Below are positions 9,771 through 18,502 of a stretch of 64,000 nt of DNA, one piece after another (the stretch's first letter is position 1; the number at the start of each line of letters is the position of its first letter). The notes beneath the pieces were generated by a model. That model had not been told where the DNA came from and searched no databases. It was given only the letters and a program-made list of their open reading frames with translations. This DNA comes from Carbonactinospora thermoautotrophica (GTDB lineage: Bacteria; Actinomycetota; Actinomycetes; Streptomycetales; Carbonactinosporaceae): the NCBI RefSeq assembly GCF_001543895.1, contig NZ_JYIJ01000017.1, positions 310,001 through 374,000 on the forward strand. The letters run 5' to 3'. The translations under genes and the position numbers were made by a program.

Positions 9771-10748
9771 ATGCATATCGTCGTACTCGCCGGGGGTGTG
9801 GGGGGCGCTCGGTTCATCCGGGGGCTGAAGCTGGCCGCGCCGGACGCGCAGATCACCATCGTCGGCAACACCGCCGACGACATCACCCTGTTCGGGCTGC
9901 GCGTATGCCCGGACCTGGACACGGTCATGTACACGCTCGGCGGCGGCATCCACGAGGAGCAGGGCTGGGGCCGCGCGGACGAGCGGTTCACGGTCCAGGA
10001 GGAGCTGGCCGCGTACAGGGCCGAGCCCCAGTGGTTCACGCTCGGCGACCGGGACTTCGCCACCCACATCCTGCGCACCCAGATGCTGGACGCCGGCTAC
10101 CCGCTCAGCCAGGTCACCGAGGCGCTGTGCGCACGCTGGTGGGGTGGGCGAGCCGACCTGAGGCTGCTGCCGATGTCCGACGACCGGGTCGAGACGCACG
10201 TGGTGATCGACGACCCGGAGACGCCCGGCGGCAGGCGGGCGATCCATTTCCAGGAATGGTGGGTGCGCCGGCACGCCGAGCCGACGGCACGCGCGATCGT
10301 GCCGGTCGGCGCCGAGCAGGCCAAGCCGGCGCCCGGCGTGCTGGAGGCGATCGGCGCGGCCGACGTGATCCTGCTGCCGCCCTCCAACCCGGTGGTGAGC
10401 ATCGGCACGATCCTCGCCGTCCCCGGCGTCCGGGACGCGGTCATCGGCGCGGACGCGCCCGTGGTGGGCCTGTCCCCGATCGTCGGCAGCGCGCCGGTAC
10501 GCGGCATGGCCGACAAGGTGCTCGCCGCGATCGGCGTGGAGACCGACGCGGCGGCGGTCGCCCTCCACTACGGCCGCGAGCTGCTGGACGGCTGGCTGGT
10601 GGACACCGTGGACGCCGACGCGGTCCCGGTCGTCGAGGCCGCCGGCATCGCCTGCCGCGCCACCAAACTCACCCCGCTCAGCGACCCGGCCGAGGCCGCC
10701 CGCATGGCGCGGGAAGCCCTGGAGCTGGCGAGCACGCGGCGGTCGTGA
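9771..10748 (+). CDS. fbiA: 2-phospho-L-lactate (phosphoenolpyruvate) transferase, F420 pathway
   Basis: A 325-residue CofD/FbiA enzyme that joins an activated phospho-three-carbon unit to FO, giving F420-0 or dehydro-F420-0. Visible family features: the N-terminal [15 protein letters not shown] nucleotide-binding loop, [22 protein letters not shown] (residues about 25-45), and a [14 protein letters not shown] motif near 205. Length is normal (mycobacterial FbiA 331). ATG start just after a non-coding stretch; no strong ribosome-binding site is visible, so a short or absent leader is possible. The stop is followed directly by fbiB. Confidence 0.96.
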   Translation: MHIVVLAGGVGGARFIRGLKLAAPDAQITIVGNTADDITLFGLRVCPDLDTVMYTLGGGIHEEQGWGRADERFTVQEELAAYRAEPQWFTLGDRDFATHILRTQMLDAGYPLSQVTEALCARWWGGRADLRLLPMSDDRVETHVVIDDPETPGGRRAIHFQEWWVRRHAEPTARAIVPVGAEQAKPAPGVLEAIGAADVILLPPSNPVVSIGTILAVPGVRDAVIGADAPVVGLSPIVGSAPVRGMADKVLAAIGVETDAAAVALHYGRELLDGWLVDTVDADAVPVVEAAGIACRATKLTPLSDPAEAARMAREALELASTRRS

Positions 10749-10789
10749 TGTCCAACGACGTGATGCCGCCAAAGGAGGACTGCGACCAA

Positions 10790-12082
10790 GTGCGGTACGA
10801 GGTCTGGGGCGTCGCGGGGCTCCCCGAGATCAAACCCGGCGACGACCTGGGCACGCTGATCGCCCGGGCGGTGGACGACCTGCGGGACGGCGACATCCTG
10901 GTCGTCACCTCCAAGGTGGTCAGCAAGGCCGAGGGCCGGATCCTGCGCGGCGTGGACCGCGAGGCCGCGATCGACGCGGAGACGGTACGGCTGGTCGCCC
11001 GGCGAGGCCGGACCCGGATCGTGCAGACCCGGCACGGGTTCGTGCTGGCCGCGGCCGGGGTGGACGCCTCGAACACCGAGCCAGGCACCGTCGTGCTGCT
11101 CCCGGAGGATCCGGACTCCTCCGCCCGCGCGCTCCGGGCGCGGTTGTACGAGCTGCGGGGCGTGCGCGTGGGCGTGGTGGTGAGCGACACGTTCGGGCGG
11201 CCGTGGCGCGTCGGGCTCACCGACGTGGCGATCGGCGTGGCGGGGCTCGCCCCGCTGGAGGACCACCGGGGCCGCACGGACGCGTACGGCAACCCGCTGG
11301 AGGTGACGGTGACCGCGGTCGCCGACGAGTTGGCGAGCGCCGCCGAGCTGGCCAAGGGCAAGACGTCCGGGGTTCCGGTCGCGGTCGTGCGGGGGTTGGC
11401 CCACCTGGTCACCGCCGGGGACGGCCCGGGAGCGCGCCCGCTGGTCCGCCCGCCCGAGGAGGACATGTTCCGGCTGGGCACGGCCGAGGCGATGCGCGAG
11501 GCGGTGCTGCGGCGGCGTACCGTCCGCGAGTTCGCCGACCACCCGGTGGACCGGGAGGCGGTGCTGCGGGCCGTCGCCGCCGCGATCAGCGCGCCCGCCC
11601 CGCACCACAGCACACCGTGGCGGTTCGTGCTGGTCGAGTCGCCGCAGGTCAAGGCCCGGCTCCTGGACGCGATGCGCCAGGCGTGGGTGGCGGACCTGCA
11701 CGGCGACGGGTTCACCGCGGAGCAGATCGCCCGGCGCACCCGTCGGGGCGAGGTGCTGCGCCGTGCGCCGTACCTGATCGTGCCGTGCCTGGTGGCCGAC
11801 GCCGCCCATGCGTACCCGGACGAGCGCCGACGCCGGGCCGAGCGGGAGATGTTCCTGGTCGCGATGGGCGCGGGGGTGGAGAACCTGCTGGTCGCGCTGG
11901 CCGCCGAAGGGCTGGGATCGGCGTGGGTGAGCAGCACCCTGTTCTGCCCGGACGTGGTCCGCGAGGTGCTGGACCTACCCGCGGACTGGGACCCGATGGG
12001 CACGGTCGCGGTCGGCCACCCGGCCGCGCCCCCGAGGCCCCGCCCACCGAGAGAACCGGAGGCCTTCGTCACCGTCCGGTGA
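10790..12082 (+). CDS. fbiB: F420:gamma-glutamyl ligase / FMN reductase bifunctional protein
   Basis: A 430-residue fusion. Residues 1-235 are CofE-type ligase ([53 protein letters not shown]) that adds glutamates to F420-0. The rest is a nitroreductase-fold FMN domain ([25 protein letters not shown], ending near [13 protein letters not shown]) that reduces dehydro-F420-0. In-frame ATG codons at 10748 (overlapping the fbiA stop) and 10763 lack ribosome-binding sites. AAAGGAGG at 10771-10778 precedes the GTG at 10790, and the protein then starts at the conserved region, so I chose GTG; the 11-base spacer is somewhat long. A strong hairpin terminator follows. Confidence 0.93.
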   Translation: MRYEVWGVAGLPEIKPGDDLGTLIARAVDDLRDGDILVVTSKVVSKAEGRILRGVDREAAIDAETVRLVARRGRTRIVQTRHGFVLAAAGVDASNTEPGTVVLLPEDPDSSARALRARLYELRGVRVGVVVSDTFGRPWRVGLTDVAIGVAGLAPLEDHRGRTDAYGNPLEVTVTAVADELASAAELAKGKTSGVPVAVVRGLAHLVTAGDGPGARPLVRPPEEDMFRLGTAEAMREAVLRRRTVREFADHPVDREAVLRAVAAAISAPAPHHSTPWRFVLVESPQVKARLLDAMRQAWVADLHGDGFTAEQIARRTRRGEVLRRAPYLIVPCLVADAAHAYPDERRRRAEREMFLVAMGAGVENLLVALAAEGLGSAWVSSTLFCPDVVREVLDLPADWDPMGTVAVGHPAAPPRPRPPREPEAFVTVR

Positions 12083-12092
12083 GGAACGGCCG

Positions 12093-12136
12093 CTCAGGGC
12101 CGTGCCTGACAGGCGCCTGTCAGGCACGGCCCTGAG
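12093..12136. terminator. Perfect 44-base palindrome, bidirectional terminator
   Basis: The 22-base left arm beginning CTCAGGGCCGTGCC is followed with no loop by its exact reverse complement; the centre is 12114/12115. It lies 10 bases after the fbiB stop and 79 bases from the end of the convergent SRPBCC gene. No U-tract follows, as usual in high-GC actinobacteria. Confidence 0.75.
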
Positions 12137-12154
12137 CTTGTCGTTCAGCCTCTC

Positions 12155-12187
12155 GCCTGTGGTCAGCTCGTTGAGCTGGCCACAGGC
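12155..12187. terminator. Second hairpin, 15-bp stem with 3-base loop
   Basis: GCCTGTGGTCAGCTC, loop GTT, then GAGCTGGCCACAGGC; one position is a T-G wobble. It probably ends the leftward SRPBCC transcript and backs up the palindrome next to it. Confidence 0.65.
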
Positions 12188-12215
12188 TGAAGTCAAACGC
12201 CATGCTGAGCGCGTC

Positions 12216-12794
12216 TCACCGCGGCGGCTCCTTCCGGCCCGGACGGCTCGGCGGCATGTTCCTGCCCGGCGTCGGCGGGTTGGTGCCGGCGCCGCCCCGG
12301 TACGGGTCGTACTCGCCGGGGGTGCCACGCGGCTTCTCCTGGCCGCCGCGCACCTCACCGCGCCACGCGCCGGTCTCCGCGCCGCGATGCTCGATGAACT
12401 CCTTGAACCGCTCCAGGTCGCCGTGGACGCGGCGCTCCACGATGCCGAGCGCGTCCCCGGCCTTCTCGGCGATGCCCTCGGGCTCGAACTCCATGTGGAG
12501 CAAGACGCGGGTGTGGGTCGCGTCCAACGGGACGAAGGTCACCTCACCTCGCTGCTCCGAGCCCTCCAGCGTGTGCCAGGCCACCTTCTGGTCGGGCACC
12601 TGGTCGGTGATCTCCGCGTCGAACTCGCGCTTGATGCCGCCGATCTTGGTGACCCAGTGGGTCAGCGTGTCGGTCCGCTGCTCGACCCGCTCGACACCCT
12701 CCATGAACTTGGAGAACTCCTCGAACTGGGTCCACTGGTTGTACGCGGTCCGGATCGGCACCTCGACGTCGATCGAGTCCTCGATCACGCTCAT
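12216..12794 (-). CDS. SRPBCC (START/Bet v1-like) family protein
   Basis: A 192-residue protein. Residues 1-145 have the SRPBCC pattern of polyketide cyclase/dehydrase-type proteins: IEDSIDVEVPIRTAYNQWTQ opening, F-x-x-F-M-E-G-V, W-V-T-K-I-G-G, TGQ-like ITDQVPDQKVAW, and LDATHTRV-type strands near the middle. Such proteins bind hydrophobic ligands; actinomycetes carry many, function mostly unknown. The C-terminal 45 residues are Pro/Gly/Arg-rich and probably disordered. Start at ATG 12794, with AAGGAG eight bases upstream; an upstream in-frame extension is poorly coding. Confidence 0.85.
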   Translation of the reverse strand: MSVIEDSIDVEVPIRTAYNQWTQFEEFSKFMEGVERVEQRTDTLTHWVTKIGGIKREFDAEITDQVPDQKVAWHTLEGSEQRGEVTFVPLDATHTRVLLHMEFEPEGIAEKAGDALGIVERRVHGDLERFKEFIEHRGAETGAWRGEVRGGQEKPRGTPGEYDPYRGGAGTNPPTPGRNMPPSRPGRKEPPR

Positions 12795-13037
12795 GTCGCC
12801 GCTCCTTTCAATGCATCGCTTCTTTCGGCGCGCCTGCCCGCAGGACACGACCTGAAACGCAGCACCCGGGATCCCACGGCCACCTGGCGCGGAATCCGCA
12901 GGGCGCGAACCGGTGGCCGTGGCGCGGCGGGCGGGCCGTGGCGCGCTACCGGCTCGCTACCGGTCAAGGGCGCCTTTCCGTCACCCGTTCGGGCTACATA
13001 GACTCCACCTGGGTCGCGGGATTCCGGGAGATGCCAA

Positions 13038-13766
13038 GTGGTGAGCAGGGGCGAGCAGAACCAGACAGCCAAGGACCGTCGCCAAAAGCTGGCGGAGCTG
13101 CGACGCCAGCAGCAGGCGGCGGAACGGCGTCGGACGATCCTGTTGGTGTCCCTGTCCGTCCTGATCGGCCTGGGTTTGATCGGCGCGGCGGCCGCGCCGA
13201 TCGCGATCAAGTGGTACAACGACCCGGCGCGCAAGCCGGTCAGCGCGTTCGGGGTGAGCGCCTCGGCCGCCGCGTGCGACCCGGTCATCACCGACCCGGC
13301 GACCGGCAACGGCGACCACGTCGGGCCGGGCTCGCAGAAGCCGGACGTCACCACGGTGAGGTACGCGACCGTGCCGCCCACCTCCGGGCAGCACTGGGCC
13401 TTCCCGGCGCCGTTCGAGCGCAAGTTCTACACCGCGCAGGACCGCCCCCGCATGGAGGAGCTGGTCCACAACCTGGAGCACGGTTACACGGTCGTCTGGT
13501 ACGACGACACGATCAAGGGCGCCGAGCTCCAAGCGCTCAAGGACCTCGCGGGGAAGATCCCGAAAGACCCGAGGACCAGCAAGTTCATCGTGTCCGCGTG
13601 GGATCCCGCGTACGGGGAGTTCCCGGCCGGCAAGCACGTCGCCATGTCCCGCTGGACCAGCAAGAACGGCGTCCGCCAGCTGTGCGGCAAGGTCAGCGGC
13701 GAGGCCATCGCGGAGTTCATGAAGAAGTACCCGCAAACCGACGCGCCCGAGCCGAACGGGGCGTGA
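13038..13766 (+). CDS. DUF3105 family membrane-anchored protein
   Basis: A 242-residue protein: a charged, coiled-coil-like N-terminus (residues 8-33, rich in Gln, Arg, Glu), one transmembrane helix (about 34-57), then an extracytoplasmic DUF3105 domain with the typical TSGQHWAFPAPF and ELVHNLEHGYTVVWY motifs. The two His-bearing motifs might bind metal, but no activity is established. GTG start (a second GTG follows immediately). Members are common in actinobacteria, often near copper or redox genes; here the neighbour is a convergent nucleotidyltransferase gene. Confidence 0.85.
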   Translation: MVSRGEQNQTAKDRRQKLAELRRQQQAAERRRTILLVSLSVLIGLGLIGAAAAPIAIKWYNDPARKPVSAFGVSASAAACDPVITDPATGNGDHVGPGSQKPDVTTVRYATVPPTSGQHWAFPAPFERKFYTAQDRPRMEELVHNLEHGYTVVWYDDTIKGAELQALKDLAGKIPKDPRTSKFIVSAWDPAYGEFPAGKHVAMSRWTSKNGVRQLCGKVSGEAIAEFMKKYPQTDAPEPNGA

Positions 13767-13792
13767 CGATGCCGCGCACGGCCCACGATCAT

Positions 13793-14875
13793 CTACTGGT
13801 CGCTCGAGAACCGCACCGCGCAGTCGGGAAGCTTCACGTCGCACCAGACGCGCACGCCGGCGCGCAGCTCGTTGCCCTCCCCCAGCTGGGCGCCGTCGCC
13901 CACCACGGCGTCGTCGACGACGCACCTGGGGCCGACCACGGCCTCGCGGCCGATCACCGAGGCGCGCACCACCGCACCACCCTCGACGACCGCGCCGTCG
14001 AACAGCACGCTGCCCTCGACGACCGCGCCGGCTGCGACCCGCGCGCCCGCGCCTACTACCGTGCCGCCGGACAGCTCGGCGCCCGGCTCGACCTGCGCGC
14101 CCGGCAGGACCAGCGCCTCCCCCGTCGGGCCGGGCAGCGCGGGCGAGTCGACCTTGCCGAGCACCAGGTCGCAGGAGCCGCGCACGAACGCGGCCGGCTT
14201 GCCCAGGTCGAGCCAGTACGTCTCGTCGACCACGCCCTGCAGGTACGCGCCGGACGCCAGCAGCCCGGGAAACGTCTGCCGCTCGACCGACACGACCTGG
14301 CCGGCCGGGATGGCGTCGATGACCGAGCGCCGGAACACGTAGCAGCCGGCGTTGATCTGGTCGGTGACGATGTCCTCGGCCCGCTCCGGCTTCTCCAGGA
14401 ACGCGGTGACCCGGCCGGTGTCGTCGGTCGGCACCAGGCCGAACGCGCGCGGGTCCTCGACCCGGGTCAGGTGCAGGGTGACGTCGGCGCCCGCCCGCAG
14501 GTGACGACGCACCAGGCCGGCGATGTCGAGGCCGGACAGGATGTCCCCGTTGAAGACGAGCACCGGCTCGTCCGCGCCGGATCGCAGCCGGTCGGCCACG
14601 TTGCGGATGGCGCCGCCGGTGCCGAGCGGCTCGTCCTCGGTGACGTACTCCAGTTCGATCCCGATACGCGAGCCGTCCCCGAAGTACTCCTCGAACACCT
14701 CGGCCCGGTACGAGGTGGCGAGCACGACGTGGTCGACACCGGCCTCGCGGGCGCGGGTGAGCTGGTGCTCCAGGAAGGGGACGCCGGCGACGGGCAGCAT
14801 CGGTTTCGGCGTGTGCACGGTGAGCGGCCGCAGCCTGGTCCCCATGCCGCCGACGAGCAGGATCGCTTCTGTCAA
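13793..14875 (-). CDS. manC: Mannose-1-phosphate guanylyltransferase (nucleotidyltransferase family)
   Basis: A 360-residue enzyme expected to form GDP-mannose from mannose-1-phosphate and GTP. The N-terminal Rossmann-like domain has LLVGGMGTRLRPLT (residues 6-19), P-K-P-M-L-P-V (24-30), the FNGDIL metal site near 105 and a Y-W-L-D-L-G-K-P motif near 225. The C-terminal third is a left-handed beta-helix of hexapeptide repeats. The start is TTG at 14875, with GGGGAG five bases upstream; the nearby ATG runs straight into a stop. In mycobacteria the same position between fbiB and the LCP gene holds the ManB/Rv3264c enzyme, supporting mannose over glucose as substrate. Confidence 0.88.
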   Translation of the reverse strand: MTEAILLVGGMGTRLRPLTVHTPKPMLPVAGVPFLEHQLTRAREAGVDHVVLATSYRAEVFEEYFGDGSRIGIELEYVTEDEPLGTGGAIRNVADRLRSGADEPVLVFNGDILSGLDIAGLVRRHLRAGADVTLHLTRVEDPRAFGLVPTDDTGRVTAFLEKPERAEDIVTDQINAGCYVFRRSVIDAIPAGQVVSVERQTFPGLLASGAYLQGVVDETYWLDLGKPAAFVRGSCDLVLGKVDSPALPGPTGEALVLPGAQVEPGAELSGGTVVGAGARVAAGAVVEGSVLFDGAVVEGGAVVRASVIGREAVVGPRCVVDDAVVGDGAQLGEGNELRAGVRVWCDVKLPDCAVRFSSDQ

Positions 14876-14929
14876 ATCATCTCCCCTGTGAACACTCGCA
14901 CACCCGAAACCGAGGCGCGCCGGACCTTT

Positions 14930-15109
14930 TCAGGCCCGGGCGGCGCGCTCGTATGAGGTTAGATGAGCCTCCGCGGACGCCGCCCAGGTGAACTCCTTGG
15001 CCTGGGCGCCCGGCCGCGGCCGAGTCGAGGGCTCGCCGTCGACGTAGCGGCCCACCCCGCCGCGGTCCGCGGGAGCAGCGGTCGCATCAACCAGTACGCG
15101 GGGTGCCAC
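14930..15109 (-). pseudogene. Internally deleted GT4 glycosyltransferase remnant
   Basis: A 59-codon frame that begins like an intact GT4 glycosyltransferase (VAPRVLVDATAAPADRGG then VGRYVDG) and ends like the C-terminus of the same family (AKEFTWAASAEAHLTSYERA). The 300 or more residues that should lie between are missing, and the two ends are joined in frame around residues 25-33. GGGAGG just before the GTG at 15109 shows the original translation start is kept. It follows the leftward manC-like gene's upstream side, where rhamnosyl- or mannosyltransferase genes stand in relatives. Likely a deletion relic that could still yield a peptide. Confidence 0.7.
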
Positions 15110-15121
15110 GGATCCTCCCAT

Positions 15122-15450
15122 CCTCCATCGCCGTTGATTTCGGACGTCCGGCAGCCTACGCCGTCCGCTTCCCGGGTATTGACGACCGCCACCACTCACT
15201 TTTCAGCCCGAGCTTGTACCGGAACCGGGCGCCCTTCCCCCACCGGATGCCGGGGCAGTACGTCGCGAGGGTCTCGCGGTACCTGAGCTCGGCCACGGCC
15301 CGCGACATGCCGCGGCCGTGCCCGTGCCCTTCCGTCGCGGGCCGTGCCGGGCTCGCCGGGGCGGCCAGGCGGATGCCTCGTCGCATGCTCGGCCCCATCC
15401 AGGGCGATACGGATATCGGACCGTATCCATCCGGGGAGACAGATCAGCGA
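15122..15450. other. Intergenic stretch without a supported gene
   Basis: About 330 bases. A minus-strand frame ending at 15156 could encode up to 80 residues (ending KSEWWRSSIPGKRTA), but it matches nothing I know and lacks a ribosome-binding site. It may be a decayed part of the adjacent glycosyltransferase locus. Confidence 0.4.
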
Positions 15451-16608
15451 TCAACGCGCCGTCTCCGGCTCGGGCCGGCTCAGCCGCCGCGGCAACCCGG
15501 CGGGGTGGGCCAGGGTCTCGAACGCCTGAACGTAGCGGGCCCACGCCCCGGCGGTGTCCGGCGGCCGCACCCCGGCGCGTAGTTTCTCGGCCACGCCGGG
15601 CTCGTAGAACCGACGCAGCGCGGCCACCAAAGCAGCCACATCACCCGGCTCACACAAAATCCCGTCCACCCCGTCACGAACCTGCCCCGGCATCGACCCC
15701 ACCCGGGTGGCGATGACCGGCACCCCGTGCGCGAACGCCAGGTACACGTTCTGCGTGGCCGTACCCGACCGGTACGGCAGGACCAGCGCGTCGGCGTCGG
15801 CGAACAAGCGCGGGATCTCCTCGGCCGGCACATACCCCGGCCGCAACGTCACCCGACCGGCCAACCCCAACTCCTCGACCAGCCGCCGGTACGGCTCCAC
15901 CCCGCCCCAGAACTCCCCCGCCACGGTCAGCGCCACGTCCGGCACCTGGGCCAGCGCACGCAACAACACGTCCACCCCCTTGTACGGGCGGACCATGCCG
16001 AAGAACAGCAACCGCCGACGCGGCTCCCGCGCGCCCGTGCCAGGCCCGCCCGCGGCCGGCAGGTGCGGCGGCAACGAGGCCACCACCACCGGAGCACGAG
16101 TCAACGACCGAGCCAACCCCGCCTGCGCCTCCGAATGCACCAACACCCCGTCCACCCGACGCAGCAACGCCCGCGCCAACGGCACGTCGTACCTGGTGCG
16201 CTCGTGCGGCAGCACGTTGTGGCAGACGGCGAGCAGGCGCGGCCGGGGACCGGCGCCGCGCCGCAGCGCGCTGAGCAGCGTGAGGTACGCGGGCGCCTGG
16301 AAGGTGTTGACGTGCGCGAACGCGACCACCTCAGCGCCCGCGCGGCGCAGCTCCCGCCCGGTGCGCCACCAGCCGTCCGGGCGCCGCCAGGTGAGCGGGT
16401 AGCGGGTGCGAGGGTGGGCGGGGATCTCCGGCCGGTCGTCCGCGATCCGCAGCGAGCTGCCCGGCCGCAGCCACTCCGGGTACTCCTCGGACCAGGACAC
16501 CACCGCCACCTCGTGGCCGGCGGCGGTCAGCCGGTGCGCGAACTCCGTGGTGTGCTGCGCCACCCCACCGCGCAGCGGGTGCGTGGGACCTACGAGGATG
16601 ATGCGCAT
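15451..16608 (-). CDS. GT4 family glycosyltransferase (copy 1 of a paralogous pair)
   Basis: A 385-residue GT-B enzyme: VGPTHPLRGGVAQHTTEFA at the N-terminus (glycine-rich acceptor-domain loop), LFFGMVRPYKGVDVLLRAL near 205 (donor-domain opening), and a PYRSGTATQNVYLAFAHGVP motif near 285 in place of the usual E-x7-E. ATG start. It is paralogous to the gene at 24255-25349. Codons for about residues 145-345 are almost identical in DNA between the two (roughly 15580-16050 versus 24340-24810), while both ends differ, which points to gene conversion. This tract also uses more A-ending codons than the flanks. Sugar donor unknown. Confidence 0.88.
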   Translation of the reverse strand: MRIILVGPTHPLRGGVAQHTTEFAHRLTAAGHEVAVVSWSEEYPEWLRPGSSLRIADDRPEIPAHPRTRYPLTWRRPDGWWRTGRELRRAGAEVVAFAHVNTFQAPAYLTLLSALRRGAGPRPRLLAVCHNVLPHERTRYDVPLARALLRRVDGVLVHSEAQAGLARSLTRAPVVVASLPPHLPAAGGPGTGAREPRRRLLFFGMVRPYKGVDVLLRALAQVPDVALTVAGEFWGGVEPYRRLVEELGLAGRVTLRPGYVPAEEIPRLFADADALVLPYRSGTATQNVYLAFAHGVPVIATRVGSMPGQVRDGVDGILCEPGDVAALVAALRRFYEPGVAEKLRAGVRPPDTAGAWARYVQAFETLAHPAGLPRRLSRPEPETAR

Positions 16609-16690
16609 GCCTTGCTAAATAAGCGATCTCTCATCGACGGAAAAATCGAGATCTGAACCGTCGCCAGGCCCAGGGGGAGCGGCGGGCGGA

Positions 16691-17629
16691 TCAGCCGGCG
16701 CGCACGGGCGTCGGGCGTCGGCGTCGGGCGCCCGCCCAGAGGACCAGGCCGGCGACCACCAGGTCGCCCACGCTCATCAACAGCCGGGAGAGCAACGCCA
16801 CCACCAGGGCGGCCGGGCGGTCCAGCACCGGCAACAGCAGGGCCACCAGCGCCCAGTCGCGCACGCCCGCCCCGGCCGGCGCGACGACCGCCAGGAAGCC
16901 GGCGCACCAGGCGAGCGCGAACCCGCCCACGCAGAGCAGGAACGCCTGCCCGTACGGCGCGCCGAGCCCGGCGGCGAGCACCCAGGCGTGCACCCCGTAG
17001 GCGAGCCAGGTCAGCAGCGCCCAGCCGAACGCCGCGCCGACCCCGCGCAGGGTGAGCGGGCACTCCGGGGCGGGCCGGCGGGTGAGCCGGAACAGCAGGC
17101 CGAGCGCGGGGTTGAGCACCCGCGGGTGCAGGCCCGCCAGCAGGAGCAAGCCGAGCAGGAACACCCAGCGGTACTCGTAGGAGGCGCCCGCGGCGACCCA
17201 GGGCAGCGTCACCAGGGCGGCGAACGCCCCGGACCCGAGGGTGAGCAGCGAGTAGAGCACGAAGGCCGCGGCGGACCGGCGGCGCGGGACCTGGTAGGTG
17301 TGGCCCAGCTCCATCTGCGCGATCATCGGCCAGACCGACCCGGGCAGGTACTTGCCGAGGTTGGCGAGGAAGACGATCCGGGCGGCGGGACCGACCGGCA
17401 GCGGGGAGCCCAGCGCGGCGAGCAGCGACCGCCAGACCAGCATCGAGGCGGCCAGCGCGACCACGACGGCGGCGAGGCTGGCGAGATACGCGAGAGGATG
17501 GAGCCGACCCAGGTCGGCGCGCACGGCCTGCCACTCGGCCGCCAGCGCGTACCCGCCGAGCGCCACCGCGGCGACGACGAAGAGCCAGCCGAGCGCACGG
17601 CGGGGCGTCAGGCGTGCGATGGTCGGCAT
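16691..17629 (-). CDS. Lysylphosphatidylglycerol synthase TM region-like flippase (UPF0104)
   Basis: A 312-residue integral membrane protein with about eight hydrophobic segments. Motifs typical of the family: FLANLGKYLPGSVWPMIAQ near 88-106 and a VVAPAGAGVRDWALVALLLP segment near 260. Relatives are the membrane half of MprF and YbhN-type proteins, which move lipids or lipid-linked sugars across the membrane. Among glycosyltransferase genes it could serve a lipid-linked glycan; that is inference. Start at ATG 17629; the frame stays open upstream but the extension is antisense to the divergent methyltransferase gene. Confidence 0.82.
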   Translation of the reverse strand: MPTIARLTPRRALGWLFVVAAVALGGYALAAEWQAVRADLGRLHPLAYLASLAAVVVALAASMLVWRSLLAALGSPLPVGPAARIVFLANLGKYLPGSVWPMIAQMELGHTYQVPRRRSAAAFVLYSLLTLGSGAFAALVTLPWVAAGASYEYRWVFLLGLLLLAGLHPRVLNPALGLLFRLTRRPAPECPLTLRGVGAAFGWALLTWLAYGVHAWVLAAGLGAPYGQAFLLCVGGFALAWCAGFLAVVAPAGAGVRDWALVALLLPVLDRPAALVVALLSRLLMSVGDLVVAGLVLWAGARRRRPTPVRAG

Positions 17630-17735
17630 GGCTGGAAGCCTACGGGGTCCGGTACCCGGCGCGGCCTGCGGCACCGGTGGGCTCCAGCCGTGTACTTTCG
17701 TAACCGTCGTACCCGGACCCAACCGTGAGGATCGC

Positions 17736-18470
17736 ATGCCGAACAACTTCGCGCTCGGCATTCCGACCGAGTACGGCTTCGAGCTCCCCCGAAAACGCCA
17801 CGCCTTGGCACGGCCGTACCTCGCCGGGCCGGACGCCACGCTCCTGGACTTCGGGTGCGGGAACGGCGCCAACACCGTGCTGTTCGCGCCGGACGTGCGC
17901 CAAGTGGTCGGCGTCGACGTGGTGCCCGAGCACGTGGAGCAGGCCAGCAAGTACGCCGCGGAGCAGGGGCTGGGGAACGTCGAGTACGTGCTGTACGACG
18001 GCGACCGGCTGCCGTTCCCGGACGCGTCCTTCGACAACGTGGTGTCGTTCGAGGTGCTGGAGCACACCGCGGACGACCGGCACGCGCTCGCCGAGGTGCG
18101 CCGGGTTCTCAAACCGGGCGGGGTGCTCGCGATGTCGGTGCCGAACAAGTGGTACCTCATGGAGACCCACGGCTTCGACCTGCGCCCCCGCTGGGTGAAG
18201 TGGAACCGGGTGCCGCTGCTGTCCTGGCTGCCCACGCCGATCCACGAGCGCTACGCGTGCGCGCGCATCTACACCAGGCGGCGGATCTTCCGGCTACTGG
18301 AGGCGGGCGGCTTCGAGGTGCTGGAACACCGGTACATCATGCCGCCGTTCGACCGGGTGAACCGGCCGCTGCCGCGCAAGGTGCTGCGCGCGGTGTTCCG
18401 CCGGATCGACGCCAGCCCACTGCGGGTGATCGGCGTGGCGCATTTCATCGCGGCGCGCCGGCGGGCCTGA
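17736..18470 (+). CDS. Class I SAM-dependent methyltransferase
   Basis: A 244-residue Methyltransf_11-type enzyme. Motif I is LLDFGCGNGANTVLF (residues 32-46), then VVGVDVVPEHVEQA, FDNVVSFEVLEHTADD for motif II and LKPGGVLAMSVPN for motif III. ATG start with GAGG six bases upstream. It converges on a second methyltransferase gene (18499-19296). Substrate unknown; the setting suggests methylation of a surface glycan or its lipid carrier. Confidence 0.88.
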   Translation: MPNNFALGIPTEYGFELPRKRHALARPYLAGPDATLLDFGCGNGANTVLFAPDVRQVVGVDVVPEHVEQASKYAAEQGLGNVEYVLYDGDRLPFPDASFDNVVSFEVLEHTADDRHALAEVRRVLKPGGVLAMSVPNKWYLMETHGFDLRPRWVKWNRVPLLSWLPTPIHERYACARIYTRRRIFRLLEAGGFEVLEHRYIMPPFDRVNRPLPRKVLRAVFRRIDASPLRVIGVAHFIAARRRA

Positions 18471-18502
18471 CCGCCCGGCCCCCAGGTGACGGGGCCGGTC
18501 AG
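18467..18502. terminator. Hairpin between convergent methyltransferase genes
   Basis: CTGACCG...GGCCCC pairs with GGGGCCGGTCAG, with a three-base bulge in the left arm. It covers the stop region of both genes and is placed to end both transcripts. Confidence 0.45.

Noticed and set aside
9590-10747. 5' extension of the fbiB frame through the whole of fbiA
   Set aside because: The frame is open only because of GC bias; fbiA occupies the region in another frame with clear CofD motifs.
12938-14956. A 672-codon open frame on the plus strand over the DUF3105 and guanylyltransferase genes
   Set aside because: It runs out of frame through one real gene and antisense to another; composition is that of a GC-rich shadow, and both real genes have recognisable domains.
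15156-15398. Possible 80-residue minus-strand protein
   Set aside because: No ribosome-binding site, no recognisable motif and weak third-position bias at its start; kept only as a note in the intergenic entry.
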